Origin: Ignavibacteria bacterium
Lineage (GTDB): Bacteria > Bacteroidota > Ignavibacteria > Kapaibacteriales > Kapaibacteriaceae
NCBI GenBank assembly: GCA_016873895.1
Contig: VGVV01000004.1
Span: forward strand, 62,001-126,000
DNA: 64,000 bases
Direction of reading: 5' to 3'
Below are positions 18,811 to 28,422 of this stretch, one piece after another (positions within the stretch are counted from its first letter, which is position 1; each line of letters starts with the position of its first letter). Below the pieces are notes generated by a model. That model made no database searches. It had not been told where the DNA came from and saw only the letters and a list, made by a program, of their open reading frames with translations. A program made the translations under genes and the position numbers.

Positions 18811-21206
18811 GGCAGCACCCCTTCTGCTGGTGATGAGAGATTCGTATAGCGCTGGTCTCTGAGGAACACGATGCCTTTGTACCAGTAGCTTACCCCACGG
18901 AGAACGGATGTATCTATGAACGTAGGTGAGCCTGATTCTCCACCCAGTTGACGGTACTGTCCGTCTCGCGAGGATGCTCGAAACAATGCGTACGAGTAAA
19001 TATCTCCCGGTGGTGTGGCGCATGAAAGGTTGATCTGCAAACTGTTACCAGTAGCATCTGGCACAACGCTAATCGACACTGAGTCTAGGTCTTTTCGACC
19101 GTAGGTAAACGTTGCCTGATTGACGGCCTCTCCGAGCAATGATTCGTTACCACTTCGGTCAACCGTTGTAACCTTGTACCAGTATGGTACGTAGGGCACA
19201 ACAGAGTCATCAATAAACTCAACGTTCATTCCCGCAACAAGAGCCCCTTGTGGAATGAGCTCGCACGATGGCGGAGCACTTTCCGTATAGGTATACTTCT
19301 GATCACGCTCAGAGAGTCTCATAGTTGCCAGATCAAGGAGCATTGTCTTGACGAAACTATATGTGGCATTTGTATCTGTCGTGCGGTAAAGGTGAAATCC
19401 GATCAGGTCTTGAACAGGCAATGTTGTAGCACGAACAACAATCCTGTTTTCCTCGTGGCTGAACCGCGCAACTGATGCAGGAGGTGGTGCTGTTTTATCA
19501 ACCAGATTTGCACACAGGACAACATCCTCCACAGGGTCGGGAATTGGGAACTGTACGCTTTGATTACCCGACGAATCCTGAGCTGAAACAAGGTATGCGT
19601 AACACAACGGCGACTTTTCAGGAACAGTCTCGTCAACAAACTCCATTCCAATCCCTGATGCGGTATGTTCAACGCTACCTATGAGCATGAAGGGCCCACC
19701 ACAGTTCTGCGACGAAGGTGCCGATCGTTGCATTCTGGATCGGTTGTTTCGCATGAACTTGCCTCTCGACTCACGATATCTGCTCACAGTTGATGAGTCT
19801 GTTTCGTCAGGACATGGATTCCAGCTTCCGTAATCACAAAGCGAACGGTAGATATTGTATCGCTGTACGCCGCAGTCAGCATTTGACTGCCACTGCAGTT
19901 TGATAAGCGATTCATTACTCATCCAACGAAAATTCTTCACTCGCTCTGGAGGTGTGATGTCGTCAAGCCGAACCGTCAGCGGCGCAGATTGGGATGATGA
20001 GTTTCCTGCAGAGTCGATAGCAAAAACCACATAGATCGTTGGGACTGTACGACAAGGGTCAAATGCTGGCTGTCGGTCAAAGAACGACATCATATGCTCA
20101 GAGCGACTGACATCACTTTCCATCACAGTTCCGATAAGCACACCATCATTGATGCTCGCGAAATCAACGGGTAGACGATACACGAGGTATCGTCCCATAC
20201 TCTCCTTGCGCCCATTTACATCGAAGTAGGTCTTGTTCCATGTTAGCGTAACCGATCTTGATTCTCGCGATGCTACACCACTTAGTTGCTTTGCGGCCGC
20301 AGGGGGCGTGCGGTCAACTGGTGTAACTCCAACAATTGGACTGTACGGTCCCGTAACTCCATTCACAGCCAGCCATCGTAGACGGTAATAGTACGTTTGC
20401 CCGACGTGCAAGGTATCTCCGCTGCTACCTTCATCAATGTATGACTGTATCTGCGGGCCTAACGCGACACCAGTAATCGTTGTCTCCAGCTGCAATGGCA
20501 AGATCTCTCTAACAAGCGCTCGGCTCCAATCATTCTGGGACTTCGACCGCTCTATGATCAACACACAAGGGATCTGCATCTGACTGCGTATCCACGTTAC
20601 TTGTATGCGGCCATCGCTAGGAAATCCCTGCAGTCCGCCAATCTGGGGCAGCACAGTTGAACTAGCGCCTGTGACTCGCAGTTGCGTGTTGGGATGAATG
20701 GTGCGCTCAACATTTCCAGCCTCTGCAACGCGAATCTCATAATCGTATGTAACGTTCGGCCGAGCAGTTGCATCCTCATAAAACGTTCCACAAATACGAG
20801 CAACCCGCCAATTGCTGCCTGCAACACGAGCCATGTAACGATAGGCAGGTAGCTGCACATCGCCAGTAATGAGACCGCAGATTCGCTGTTGTGCCTCGAT
20901 CAGATTGGCATTTGCGGGCGTGCCTGAAAGAGCCCAAAGAACGCGTGCACCAGTTGTATCCAGCAGCAACCGCTGTGTTACTGTCGCGCACGACGGATTA
21001 CTCACTCGTGCCAAAGGGATGGACGGGAACGTCCGCTCCGATTGAAGCTTACGATAAATCAAGTAGGTGCGACTGGCGGTCGTATCGGGCGACCATTGCA
21101 GCTGCACTGCCCCACCCGAAGAAGTCGTGACTGAGACAGCTTGAGCAAAGGCGGCACCAGCATTCACGAGCAGTGATAGTGCGAGGATAATGATGATGTT
21201 GTTCAT
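18807..21206 (-). CDS. Secreted fibronectin type III repeat protein
   Basis: The 799-residue protein has a clear signal peptide (MNNIIIILALSLLVNAGAAFAQ). It is made of repeated Fn3-like units, seen from recurring patterns such as VQLQWSPD, YDYEIRV, YYYRLRWLAVN, VTLTWNKTY, RYLVYRL and YWYKVTTVDRSGNESLLG. A cysteine-rich insert lies in the middle (YRSLCDYGSWNPCPDETD). The role is probably as a surface or extracellular adhesin or scaffold. Both neighbours overlap it by four bases (ATGA), so the three secreted proteins are probably made together. No sorting domain was recognised at the C-terminus. Confidence 0.85.
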   Translation of the reverse strand: MNNIIIILALSLLVNAGAAFAQAVSVTTSSGGAVQLQWSPDTTASRTYLIYRKLQSERTFPSIPLARVSNPSCATVTQRLLLDTTGARVLWALSGTPANANLIEAQQRICGLITGDVQLPAYRYMARVAGSNWRVARICGTFYEDATARPNVTYDYEIRVAEAGNVERTIHPNTQLRVTGASSTVLPQIGGLQGFPSDGRIQVTWIRSQMQIPCVLIIERSKSQNDWSRALVREILPLQLETTITGVALGPQIQSYIDEGSSGDTLHVGQTYYYRLRWLAVNGVTGPYSPIVGVTPVDRTPPAAAKQLSGVASRESRSVTLTWNKTYFDVNGRKESMGRYLVYRLPVDFASINDGVLIGTVMESDVSRSEHMMSFFDRQPAFDPCRTVPTIYVVFAIDSAGNSSSQSAPLTVRLDDITPPERVKNFRWMSNESLIKLQWQSNADCGVQRYNIYRSLCDYGSWNPCPDETDSSTVSRYRESRGKFMRNNRSRMQRSAPSSQNCGGPFMLIGSVEHTASGIGMEFVDETVPEKSPLCYAYLVSAQDSSGNQSVQFPIPDPVEDVVLCANLVDKTAPPPASVARFSHEENRIVVRATTLPVQDLIGFHLYRTTDTNATYSFVKTMLLDLATMRLSERDQKYTYTESAPPSCELIPQGALVAGMNVEFIDDSVVPYVPYWYKVTTVDRSGNESLLGEAVNQATFTYGRKDLDSVSISVVPDATGNSLQINLSCATPPGDIYSYALFRASSRDGQYRQLGGESGSPTFIDTSVLRGVSYWYKGIVFLRDQRYTNLSSPAEGVLP

Positions 21207-24200
21207 TCTATGTAAAACCCTCTCGCTCGTGTTAGCCCCATTCCAATGCCGACATCAGTGCAGTACTTATCCCAAAATATTGTGTCAAAGCACCCTTGAA
21301 ATGTTCCTCGACCATAAAAACCGATATCAGCTCCCAGCGCCAATTGAAGATTGAGCAGAGCTGATCCGTAAAGCAATCCGCCGAACACAGACCCGTGAAG
21401 GTCAACACCCACCGACGTGGCCACGTTGAGATTGATAATGCCAACGCCTGCAAATGCATCTACTCGCCCAGCAAAGAGCAGATAATCGCGATATCCGCTG
21501 GCCAAGGCATAGACATAGAATCCAGATACTGTGTTCGAAAGAAAGTCGTCTCGCAAACGAAAACGCGAGTCAGCTGCATAGAGCACCCATGCTCGATCCC
21601 TGGGCACCAATCCGCCCATAAACAAACCACCCTCGACAGCCTGCCTGGATCCCATGATCCCAACATGCGCATCAGCTGTCATCTTTGCTTTGCCCTGCAA
21701 GTAGAACATGAAGCTACCCGTACTCCGATCGTAGCCATTGAACACGTCCACCTCGGCGGTAAATGTTGTGCCCTCGAGCGCATTGGCCTTCGTAACGTCG
21801 AAATTCATTGTTCCACGAATCGACTTCGCTCTCTTATCTACCACCCCACGAAAGAGTATCATCGCATCAAATGCATGGTATGCTTTGAAGTTTGCCTGCA
21901 CAGCGCCACTACTCCATACGGTAGCAACATCATCTCTGACACCGAACGTTATCTCTGTGCCAACATCCAGACCTGCAACAAATGGAAATCCTTCATTGAA
22001 CTGCCCCCTACCACCAAATGCATACGTGGCAAGTGCATCATTTTCAACACAGCCACAAATCCATGCACTATCGATCATCCCGAACATCGACTTGTTTACC
22101 AGGTAATCAGCAATGCTGAATTCTAGGTCATTTCCTTTGAAACACGTACTTATCCGATTGACCGTTAACTGTCCTCTCATCGGGGACAGGCCAGATGGCT
22201 GTATAATGCCCGTGCCTATAAATCCATCTTGTCCGTCTGCATTGTAGAGACCGTCAAACTCGTATCTACCCTGTTCATCCGAACGGGCGAAATTCAAATC
22301 GCTAGCATTGTATCCATCTTTGGTAACACGGGGCACACTAACGTTGCGCGATCGTTTCGGACGCACCGTATCTGCATCGCGCGAATCAACAATGTGCATG
22401 TACTTTGCACCAAAGAACGGCACACTCACATGGCCTGTTGTCCCGAGGTATTCCATGCTGTCGGTGGGAGGTGGTATTGCACTCAATCGAACTGATTCTG
22501 GAGCATAATTCAAACCATCGAACTTTTGTCCCGCCGAATTGGCGTCCAGTTTGATTTCTCCTACGTTGCCATCAGCGTTGAACTCGATGAGATGCACGTT
22601 AAACGGCTTCTCGAAGTGCACATGTTCTGCAAACGCTGACTGCGTCATATTGACCACGCCGCGGTCGAATGCGACATACCCCATGCTCTTCTGCGAGGCC
22701 TGCTGCGGTAAGAACTCCACAGCCCAAGGATTAACCTTGCGGTCAGCCGAATCAATCGTGAATTGAGCAGCTGGTACATCCCCCATCGAAGAAACGGTCA
22801 TATCGATCACATCGAACTGCATCTTTAGAGGTGCAGGCAAACGAAGCCGGGCTGCCAAGTGATTTGTGTCCGCTACGTCGTGCATGAACTCGAAATAGAA
22901 GTCAGGCCCTCCGGATTTTCCACCTTGGACCTCATCCTTTAGCCGTGAAGCAAATCGCCCCTTGCCTTGCGGAGTTGAACCAAGCCGTCCAGCATAGATA
23001 TCGCAAGAGGTTACAGTGGCCCCTGATTGATTGTGACCGTCATAGCGCAGTTTGCCCGTAACACCACCGGGACCGAGGAGAACAAAACCATCAATATGGC
23101 GGGCATAGGCAAACTCCTGCCACGCGAGGTCTCGACAACTGTCGATGACAATTCCCGGTTTCGCATGATGAGTCAATAGAATCCCAGAAAGATCGGAATA
23201 CTCCATGAACACTTTGGGATTCTCGACAACAAAACTGTTGAATTGTTCTGGTGGATATGTGGCTGTGGCGGGATATCTGGCATAGACCATTGACTCTGAG
23301 TTCGACAGCCCCACAAACAAGAATGAGGATCCTGCACCAGTGTTCCTTGTCCCGAATGAAACTCGGGGTCGCGTAGCATCATCTGCTGCTTCAAGAAACA
23401 TCGTGTAGTTCGAATCGATGATACTCTTTTCAATCGAATTCATCCAAGGCATGCCGTTACTATGGCGCCTACTCGCGTCGATCGTTGCAGATATACGACC
23501 ATATTTGAATCGATTATCTTCTACGACCAATGAGATCGACGAATAGTCCAACAGGTGGGCACGAGGCGTTGAGGTACGTTGTGGTACAAGTCGCGCATTG
23601 AAATTCGTGATTAGTCCGGTAAAACCATTCTTCTTGAGCCTGGCATCAGACAACGACATTTTCTGCATCAGATAGGCAGTGTTCGAGTAGATCGCTGTTG
23701 TGTCAGGTGGATCGATTGTTTGCGCACGGTCAAAGTAAATGAATGGATCTCGCGCGTCTTGAAAGTTTACGAGATAGCGCGAGGTTGTAAACGCAATACC
23801 TGTTTCTCCGATCCACATGACTGGAGATTTCCCAGTCATCTGTGCCCTTCGTAGGCATATGTCGCCATCGGCTTGGGTTGTCCATCGAACAGGAATTCGC
23901 GCGAGTTCCCCTGTACCGTCACCTATTAGAGCAGAGGTGTGGTAAACCTTGCCAACCAATACGACTTCGCCCGCATCTGGGATCACGACACTATCAACTT
24001 CTACAACAAAGCTGTCGGCGGGATACAATACTGGGATGCTCACGGATTCCTCCGTTCTCGCGTACACAACATTGCCGGCGCATTGCATCGTTTTTTTAAC
24101 GGCGCCTTGCCAGCGAACGCGGGTAAGCTGGACCTCGAAACAATCTTTCCCCTGACCTGACAAGCTTTGTAGAGCGTTTGCAACATCGCGCGACGTGAAG

Positions 24201-25387
24201 CGCGACGTTGATTCTCGGGTGGGTCGCACAGGCAGTGTGATCGCATCACCAGGGTTGAACGAAGCACCTGATCGGCGAACCTGCTCTACCGAAACTTCTG
24301 TGCTCGTGTCTGTTACGTTGTCGCGCACCGTGAACTGACGCATTGAATATCCGGGCAACCTATACGTTGACTTTCCATAGGCGGAAGTCTTGCTTGATGC
24401 GTTCGTTCGCATATCGCACTTGATTACCATGCATCCTTGCGCGCTGTAGGATCCGTCATCATTGCGCGTGCCCCATTTTGTAACGGCAATTCGATGACCG
24501 CGAATGAGAACGGTGTCTGGCTTCGCTCGATCTATCGAAGCGTCTACATCCTCCCCTTGATCAGCAATCTCGAAGGTTCCTACCTCCGAGTACCCCTCGT
24601 TTGACGTACATGGCAGTCCGTCGCTCGTAACCGCGCGAACCTGCCAGGCAAACCTGCGAGCACCGTTAGCTGTAAGGGGCCTATCAGCAGAAGACATCAT
24701 ATACCCATAGCGACGCTCTCGGCGATTCAGGAGCTTCTCATTTCGTTTGATGGCAACAGCTGGTTGTTCACTACCAGTGATGGGAACAACTACAAGATCG
24801 TATTCTACGTTTCCGCTCACGATTGAGCGCTGCACGGGAGTCCACTGGAACTGCACGTTCCTATTGTTGACCATTTGACCCTCAGCAGGCAATACAAGCT
24901 GCGGTGGGTTGGCAATAATGATCTGTACCTCGCCACAGGCTTCTTCCGCCTCGCTCACTTCCTCGCCTGCATCAGTCAAGAGTCGTACGCAAAAAACATA
25001 ATCTCCCTCTGGAAGAGAATTCGTTTTGGCTGCCATGTTTGAAACTGACCTGTCAATGCGCACTGCGCTTGTGCTCAGCACGTCACGACCGAACAGACGT
25101 GTTGAACGCCCATTACCTAGCAACGTAAATCGAGGTATCGACGGATCTGCGTCGTTTGTCGAAGCAACTATCCGCCCGCTCTCTGCGCGAATCTCTCCCG
25201 ACAGTCGCACTGCAGGGAGTTCAGCCCCCTGATTGGTAATCTCTATGCGCACGACACCAGGGTCTGTTTGCCAGGCCGATAACTGAGAAGGCGCAGGATT
25301 GCGCACCGTAACGCGGATACGAATCTGCGCGTGAGCTGTTGCTGCTCCCCACAGCAGCATCAGAGAGAAAACAAGACCTCGCCTCAT
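21203..25387 (-). CDS. Giant secreted beta-rich protein, N-terminus resembling TANFOR-type proteins
   Basis: The protein has 1394 residues with a signal peptide ending AAT-AHAQ. The first 280 residues (IRIRVTVRNPAPSQLSAW, then LPEGDYVFCVRLL and VQFQWTPV) resemble the opening of TANFOR-domain proteins of Bacteroidota as I remember them; this is not verified. The rest is low-cysteine, beta-rich sequence with alternating hydrophobics, ending in a glycine-rich repeat-like region (about residues 1150-1394) that suggests an autotransporter-like or beta-helical surface structure. It is the first gene of the three-gene secreted operon. A cell-surface or gliding role is speculation. Confidence 0.72.
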   Translation of the reverse strand: MRRGLVFSLMLLWGAATAHAQIRIRVTVRNPAPSQLSAWQTDPGVVRIEITNQGAELPAVRLSGEIRAESGRIVASTNDADPSIPRFTLLGNGRSTRLFGRDVLSTSAVRIDRSVSNMAAKTNSLPEGDYVFCVRLLTDAGEEVSEAEEACGEVQIIIANPPQLVLPAEGQMVNNRNVQFQWTPVQRSIVSGNVEYDLVVVPITGSEQPAVAIKRNEKLLNRRERRYGYMMSSADRPLTANGARRFAWQVRAVTSDGLPCTSNEGYSEVGTFEIADQGEDVDASIDRAKPDTVLIRGHRIAVTKWGTRNDDGSYSAQGCMVIKCDMRTNASSKTSAYGKSTYRLPGYSMRQFTVRDNVTDTSTEVSVEQVRRSGASFNPGDAITLPVRPTRESTSRFTSRDVANALQSLSGQGKDCFEVQLTRVRWQGAVKKTMQCAGNVVYARTEESVSIPVLYPADSFVVEVDSVVIPDAGEVVLVGKVYHTSALIGDGTGELARIPVRWTTQADGDICLRRAQMTGKSPVMWIGETGIAFTTSRYLVNFQDARDPFIYFDRAQTIDPPDTTAIYSNTAYLMQKMSLSDARLKKNGFTGLITNFNARLVPQRTSTPRAHLLDYSSISLVVEDNRFKYGRISATIDASRRHSNGMPWMNSIEKSIIDSNYTMFLEAADDATRPRVSFGTRNTGAGSSFLFVGLSNSESMVYARYPATATYPPEQFNSFVVENPKVFMEYSDLSGILLTHHAKPGIVIDSCRDLAWQEFAYARHIDGFVLLGPGGVTGKLRYDGHNQSGATVTSCDIYAGRLGSTPQGKGRFASRLKDEVQGGKSGGPDFYFEFMHDVADTNHLAARLRLPAPLKMQFDVIDMTVSSMGDVPAAQFTIDSADRKVNPWAVEFLPQQASQKSMGYVAFDRGVVNMTQSAFAEHVHFEKPFNVHLIEFNADGNVGEIKLDANSAGQKFDGLNYAPESVRLSAIPPPTDSMEYLGTTGHVSVPFFGAKYMHIVDSRDADTVRPKRSRNVSVPRVTKDGYNASDLNFARSDEQGRYEFDGLYNADGQDGFIGTGIIQPSGLSPMRGQLTVNRISTCFKGNDLEFSIADYLVNKSMFGMIDSAWICGCVENDALATYAFGGRGQFNEGFPFVAGLDVGTEITFGVRDDVATVWSSGAVQANFKAYHAFDAMILFRGVVDKRAKSIRGTMNFDVTKANALEGTTFTAEVDVFNGYDRSTGSFMFYLQGKAKMTADAHVGIMGSRQAVEGGLFMGGLVPRDRAWVLYAADSRFRLRDDFLSNTVSGFYVYALASGYRDYLLFAGRVDAFAGVGIINLNVATSVGVDLHGSVFGGLLYGSALLNLQLALGADIGFYGRGTFQGCFDTIFWDKYCTDVGIGMGLTRARGFYIE

Positions 25388-25423
25388 GATATGTCCCCGC
25401 CCCCCGGTTGGGTTATGTCGTCA

Positions 25424-25451
25424 GCTGTTCGCTGTTCGCTGCTCGCTGCTC
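25424..25451. repeat. Heptamer array, GAGCAGC/GAACAGC family, four units
   Basis: Four tandem 7-bp units are present: on the plus strand GCTGTTC, GCTGTTC, GCTGCTC, GCTGCTC. The array begins exactly at the stop codon of the DUF3127 gene (minus strand) and fills part of the 62-base gap to the giant secreted gene. The same unit recurs at 28915-28968 and 40208-40220. Confidence 0.85.
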
Positions 25452-25824
25452 AAAACGGTACGTCGTCAAAATCATCCTTGGCCGATGAGCCCGCAGGTGT
25501 AATCTGCGAATAATCGGTTGTTGCTGGTGCTGTTGCACCGGCTGCTTCTATTCGCCATGCTTCGAGGTTGGTGTAGTACACCGTTTGGCCGTCTTTGTTT
25601 TGGAAGGGGCGGCCACGCAGGTTAAACAGAACCTTGAGTTGCTGTCCAACCTTGTAACTGTCCATGATCGAGCAGCGATCTTGTGTTACTTGGAACTTGA
25701 TGTGCTGCGGGTAGTTACCGTCTTGAATCTCGAGCACAAACTCACGCTTGCGGAAGGTATCCTTTACCTGCTGAATTTCTGTTAAGTGATGAAGCGTACC
25801 AACCGCTTCGTATGAATTTGCCAT
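25450..25824 (-). CDS. DUF3127 OB-fold protein with SSB-like acidic C-terminal tip
   Basis: The 124-residue protein matches DUF3127, a family typical of Bacteroidota. The first 95 residues look like an OB fold (DTFRKREFVLEIQDG, QHIKFQVTQDRCSIMDSY, VLFNLRGRPFQNKDGQ, YYTNLEAWRIE). A flexible linker follows and ends in DDFDDVPF, the acidic-hydrophobic tip used by single-stranded DNA-binding proteins to recruit repair enzymes. A DNA-maintenance role is therefore likely but not shown. It lies 15 bases after alaS, and its stop codon runs into a heptamer array. Confidence 0.85.
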   Translation of the reverse strand: MANSYEAVGTLHHLTEIQQVKDTFRKREFVLEIQDGNYPQHIKFQVTQDRCSIMDSYKVGQQLKVLFNLRGRPFQNKDGQTVYYTNLEAWRIEAAGATAPATTDYSQITPAGSSAKDDFDDVPF

Positions 25825-25839
25825 GATGTTAGCCTGTGA

Positions 25840-28365
25840 TTAGATAGTTGAAATCAGGTTTGGAATGTTCTTGAGCACAATATCGAGTTTTTCTATGTCC
25901 TTGCCCCCTGCCGCAGCCATATGAGGTTTTCCACCACCACCTCCGCCAAGCTCCTTGGCCACTGCGCCAACGATCTTGCCAGCGGACTTGGACTTGGCGA
26001 TGTCGTCTGTGGCCACGCAAACAAGTTGGACCTTGTCTTCGATCACGGTTGCCAGCAGTCCGATACCCTGCGAATTGAGGCTGGAGCGCAGTTCATCGCC
26101 GAGAGACTTGAGCTGCTCGATCTCCACGCCGTCGATCCTGCGCACGGCTAGTCGGTATCCATCCAGCTGCTGGGCTTGCGACACCATCTCGGGGATGATT
26201 GTCTTGAGCTCGTCAACTTTATACGATGCCAGCTCCTTCTCGAGTTGTTTAATGCGCTCCGTCTGACGCGCTACGTCATCACGCAGGCTCTGCGATTGCT
26301 GATCGCGTTGCTTGAACCATGTTGGTATCGTACGCCCAGCGATTGCCTCGATTCGGCGCACACCGCTGGCAACACTCGATTCGCTAACGATCTTGAACAA
26401 ACCGATCTCCGATGTGTTGCGCACGTGTGTTCCACCACAAAACTCAACGGAGAACTTTTCATCGATAAAGACCACGCGTACGGTGTCGCCGTATTTGTCA
26501 CCAAAAAACATCTTGGCACCAGGCACCGAACGTGCCTTCTCAATGGTCATCTCTTCGGTATGGACATCAATCGATTCAAAGATTTTCTCGTTAACCATAT
26601 CCTCGACAGCAGTCAACTCGTCATCACGCAAACGTTCAAAGTGTGCGAAGTCAAAGCGGAGTCTCTCTGGTTCAACGAGCGATCCAGATTGCTGAACGTG
26701 GGTTCCCAGTACACGGCGGAGAGCCTCGTGAAGCAAGTGGGTTACGGAGTGCTCTCGTTCGATGTCGCGCCGGCGCGCAACATCAATGGTTGCCGTGGCC
26801 ACATCACCTACAACAGCATCAACTTCAGTTTCACAGGCGTGCACGATGGCCTCGCCCACCCTGCGCACATCGTCTACGCGGTACTGCGAGCCCCCTACCG
26901 TGATGAGTCCGGTATCGGAGACTTGTCCGCCCATTTCCACGTAAAACGGTGTTTCTGCAAGCACGATGTTGTTTCCCTGAACGAATAATACCTCTGCTGT
27001 AGTATCAGAGTTGTTATACCCAGTAAAACGTGACATCGCATCGATTTTTTCTGTCGAGGCTTCTTGAGCATGAGACTTGCGAGCGGCACGCGATCTTGCG
27101 CGCTGTTGGTCAAGGAGCGCAGTGTATCCGTCCACGTCTACGTGAAGTCCGCGTTCGCGCGCGATGAGCTGCGTTAGGTCAAGCGGGAAACCAAACGTAT
27201 CGTAGAGTTCAAAAGCATCCGCGCCCGTTACGGTATTCCCCGCTGTTGAGATGCTATCAAATCGCTGCAGTCCACGATCAAGCGTGGCCAAAAATGATTC
27301 TTCTTCGGCACGGACAATACGTTCGATCAGATCTCTGCGCTCGAGCAATTCTGGGAACACATCGCCCATGGTATCGCAGAGAATATGTACATGCTTCCAG
27401 AGCACTGGCTCTGTCATGCCAAGGTTACGTGCATATCGAGCAGCCCTGCGCAGAATTCGGCGAAGAACATAGCCCCTTCCCTCGTTACCTGGGATTGCAC
27501 CATCTGCAATGGCAAATGAAACGGTGCGAATGTGATCTGCGATAACGCGCATTGCCACGCCATCAGGATTTTCCAGTTCGGTGCGGTAGCTGCGGCCACA
27601 GAGATCTTCTGTGTAGGCGATGATCGGCTGAAACACATCGGTATCATAATTGGAATCCTTGCCCTGCATTACCGCACACAAACGCTCAAAGCCCATACCT
27701 GTATCGACGTGCTTTGATGGCAATTCAGAGAGGCTGCCGTCAGAATTGCGATTGTACTGGATAAAGACGTTGTTCCAAATTTCAATCACCTCTGGAACAC
27801 CAGTGTTCACAAGGGGCCCACCAGACAAGTCAGGTGTTCGGTCGAAATGTATCTCTGTGCACGGCCCGCATGGACCAGTATCACTCATCTCCCAGAAATT
27901 ATCCTTCTCGTCAAATCGATGAATCTGTTCTACCGGCAGATACTTCTTCCAGATCTCAAACGACTCATCATCAGTTCGGTAGACTGTTGCATGTAGACGA
28001 TCTTTTGGGAGTTTATAAACATCAGTAAGAAGCTCCCAGGACCACGCAATTGCCTCTTCTTTGAAGTAGTCACCAAAGCTCCAGTTCCCGAGCATTTCGA
28101 AAAACGTGTGATGGTAGGTATCGTAACCAACTTCCTCGAGGTCGTTATGCTTGCCCGACACACGCACGCACTTCTGTGTGTCTGCTGCACGAGTGAAGTC
28201 GCGCTTACCTGTTCCGAGGAATACATCCTTGAACTGGTTCATCCCGGCATTCGTGAAAAGCAGTGTCGGGTCTCCGTGAGGAATCACAGGAGCCGAGGGT
28301 ACGATGCGATGTCCACGAGCGGCAAAAAACTCAAGGAACGTCTGTCTGATCTGGCGTGAAGTCAT
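25840..28365 (-). CDS. alaS: Alanine-tRNA ligase
   Basis: This 841-residue class II synthetase charges tRNA-Ala. The N-terminus (MTSRQIRQTFLEFFAARGH) and LFTNAGMNQFKDVFLG are the catalytic-domain hallmarks. The editing domain shows the zinc ligands HSVTHLLHEAL and CGGTH. The C-terminal DHHA1 domain ends in the usual glycine run (ELGGGGGGKPHMAAAGG). It is slightly shorter than the E. coli enzyme. An in-frame extension of ten codons upstream is not conserved in the family, so the start is set at 28365. Confidence 0.97.
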   Translation of the reverse strand: MTSRQIRQTFLEFFAARGHRIVPSAPVIPHGDPTLLFTNAGMNQFKDVFLGTGKRDFTRAADTQKCVRVSGKHNDLEEVGYDTYHHTFFEMLGNWSFGDYFKEEAIAWSWELLTDVYKLPKDRLHATVYRTDDESFEIWKKYLPVEQIHRFDEKDNFWEMSDTGPCGPCTEIHFDRTPDLSGGPLVNTGVPEVIEIWNNVFIQYNRNSDGSLSELPSKHVDTGMGFERLCAVMQGKDSNYDTDVFQPIIAYTEDLCGRSYRTELENPDGVAMRVIADHIRTVSFAIADGAIPGNEGRGYVLRRILRRAARYARNLGMTEPVLWKHVHILCDTMGDVFPELLERRDLIERIVRAEEESFLATLDRGLQRFDSISTAGNTVTGADAFELYDTFGFPLDLTQLIARERGLHVDVDGYTALLDQQRARSRAARKSHAQEASTEKIDAMSRFTGYNNSDTTAEVLFVQGNNIVLAETPFYVEMGGQVSDTGLITVGGSQYRVDDVRRVGEAIVHACETEVDAVVGDVATATIDVARRRDIEREHSVTHLLHEALRRVLGTHVQQSGSLVEPERLRFDFAHFERLRDDELTAVEDMVNEKIFESIDVHTEEMTIEKARSVPGAKMFFGDKYGDTVRVVFIDEKFSVEFCGGTHVRNTSEIGLFKIVSESSVASGVRRIEAIAGRTIPTWFKQRDQQSQSLRDDVARQTERIKQLEKELASYKVDELKTIIPEMVSQAQQLDGYRLAVRRIDGVEIEQLKSLGDELRSSLNSQGIGLLATVIEDKVQLVCVATDDIAKSKSAGKIVGAVAKELGGGGGGKPHMAAAGGKDIEKLDIVLKNIPNLISTI

Positions 28366-28422
28366 TGAACCTGTAAGGGGCTGAAAACAAACCACAAAAG
28401 TACGAAGGGCGTAGTTTTGTGG

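Noticed and set aside
15082..28365. Horizontally acquired island including the secreted operon
   Set aside because: No tRNA flank, integrase, insertion sequence or clear base-composition change could be seen, and the operon overlaps housekeeping purD.
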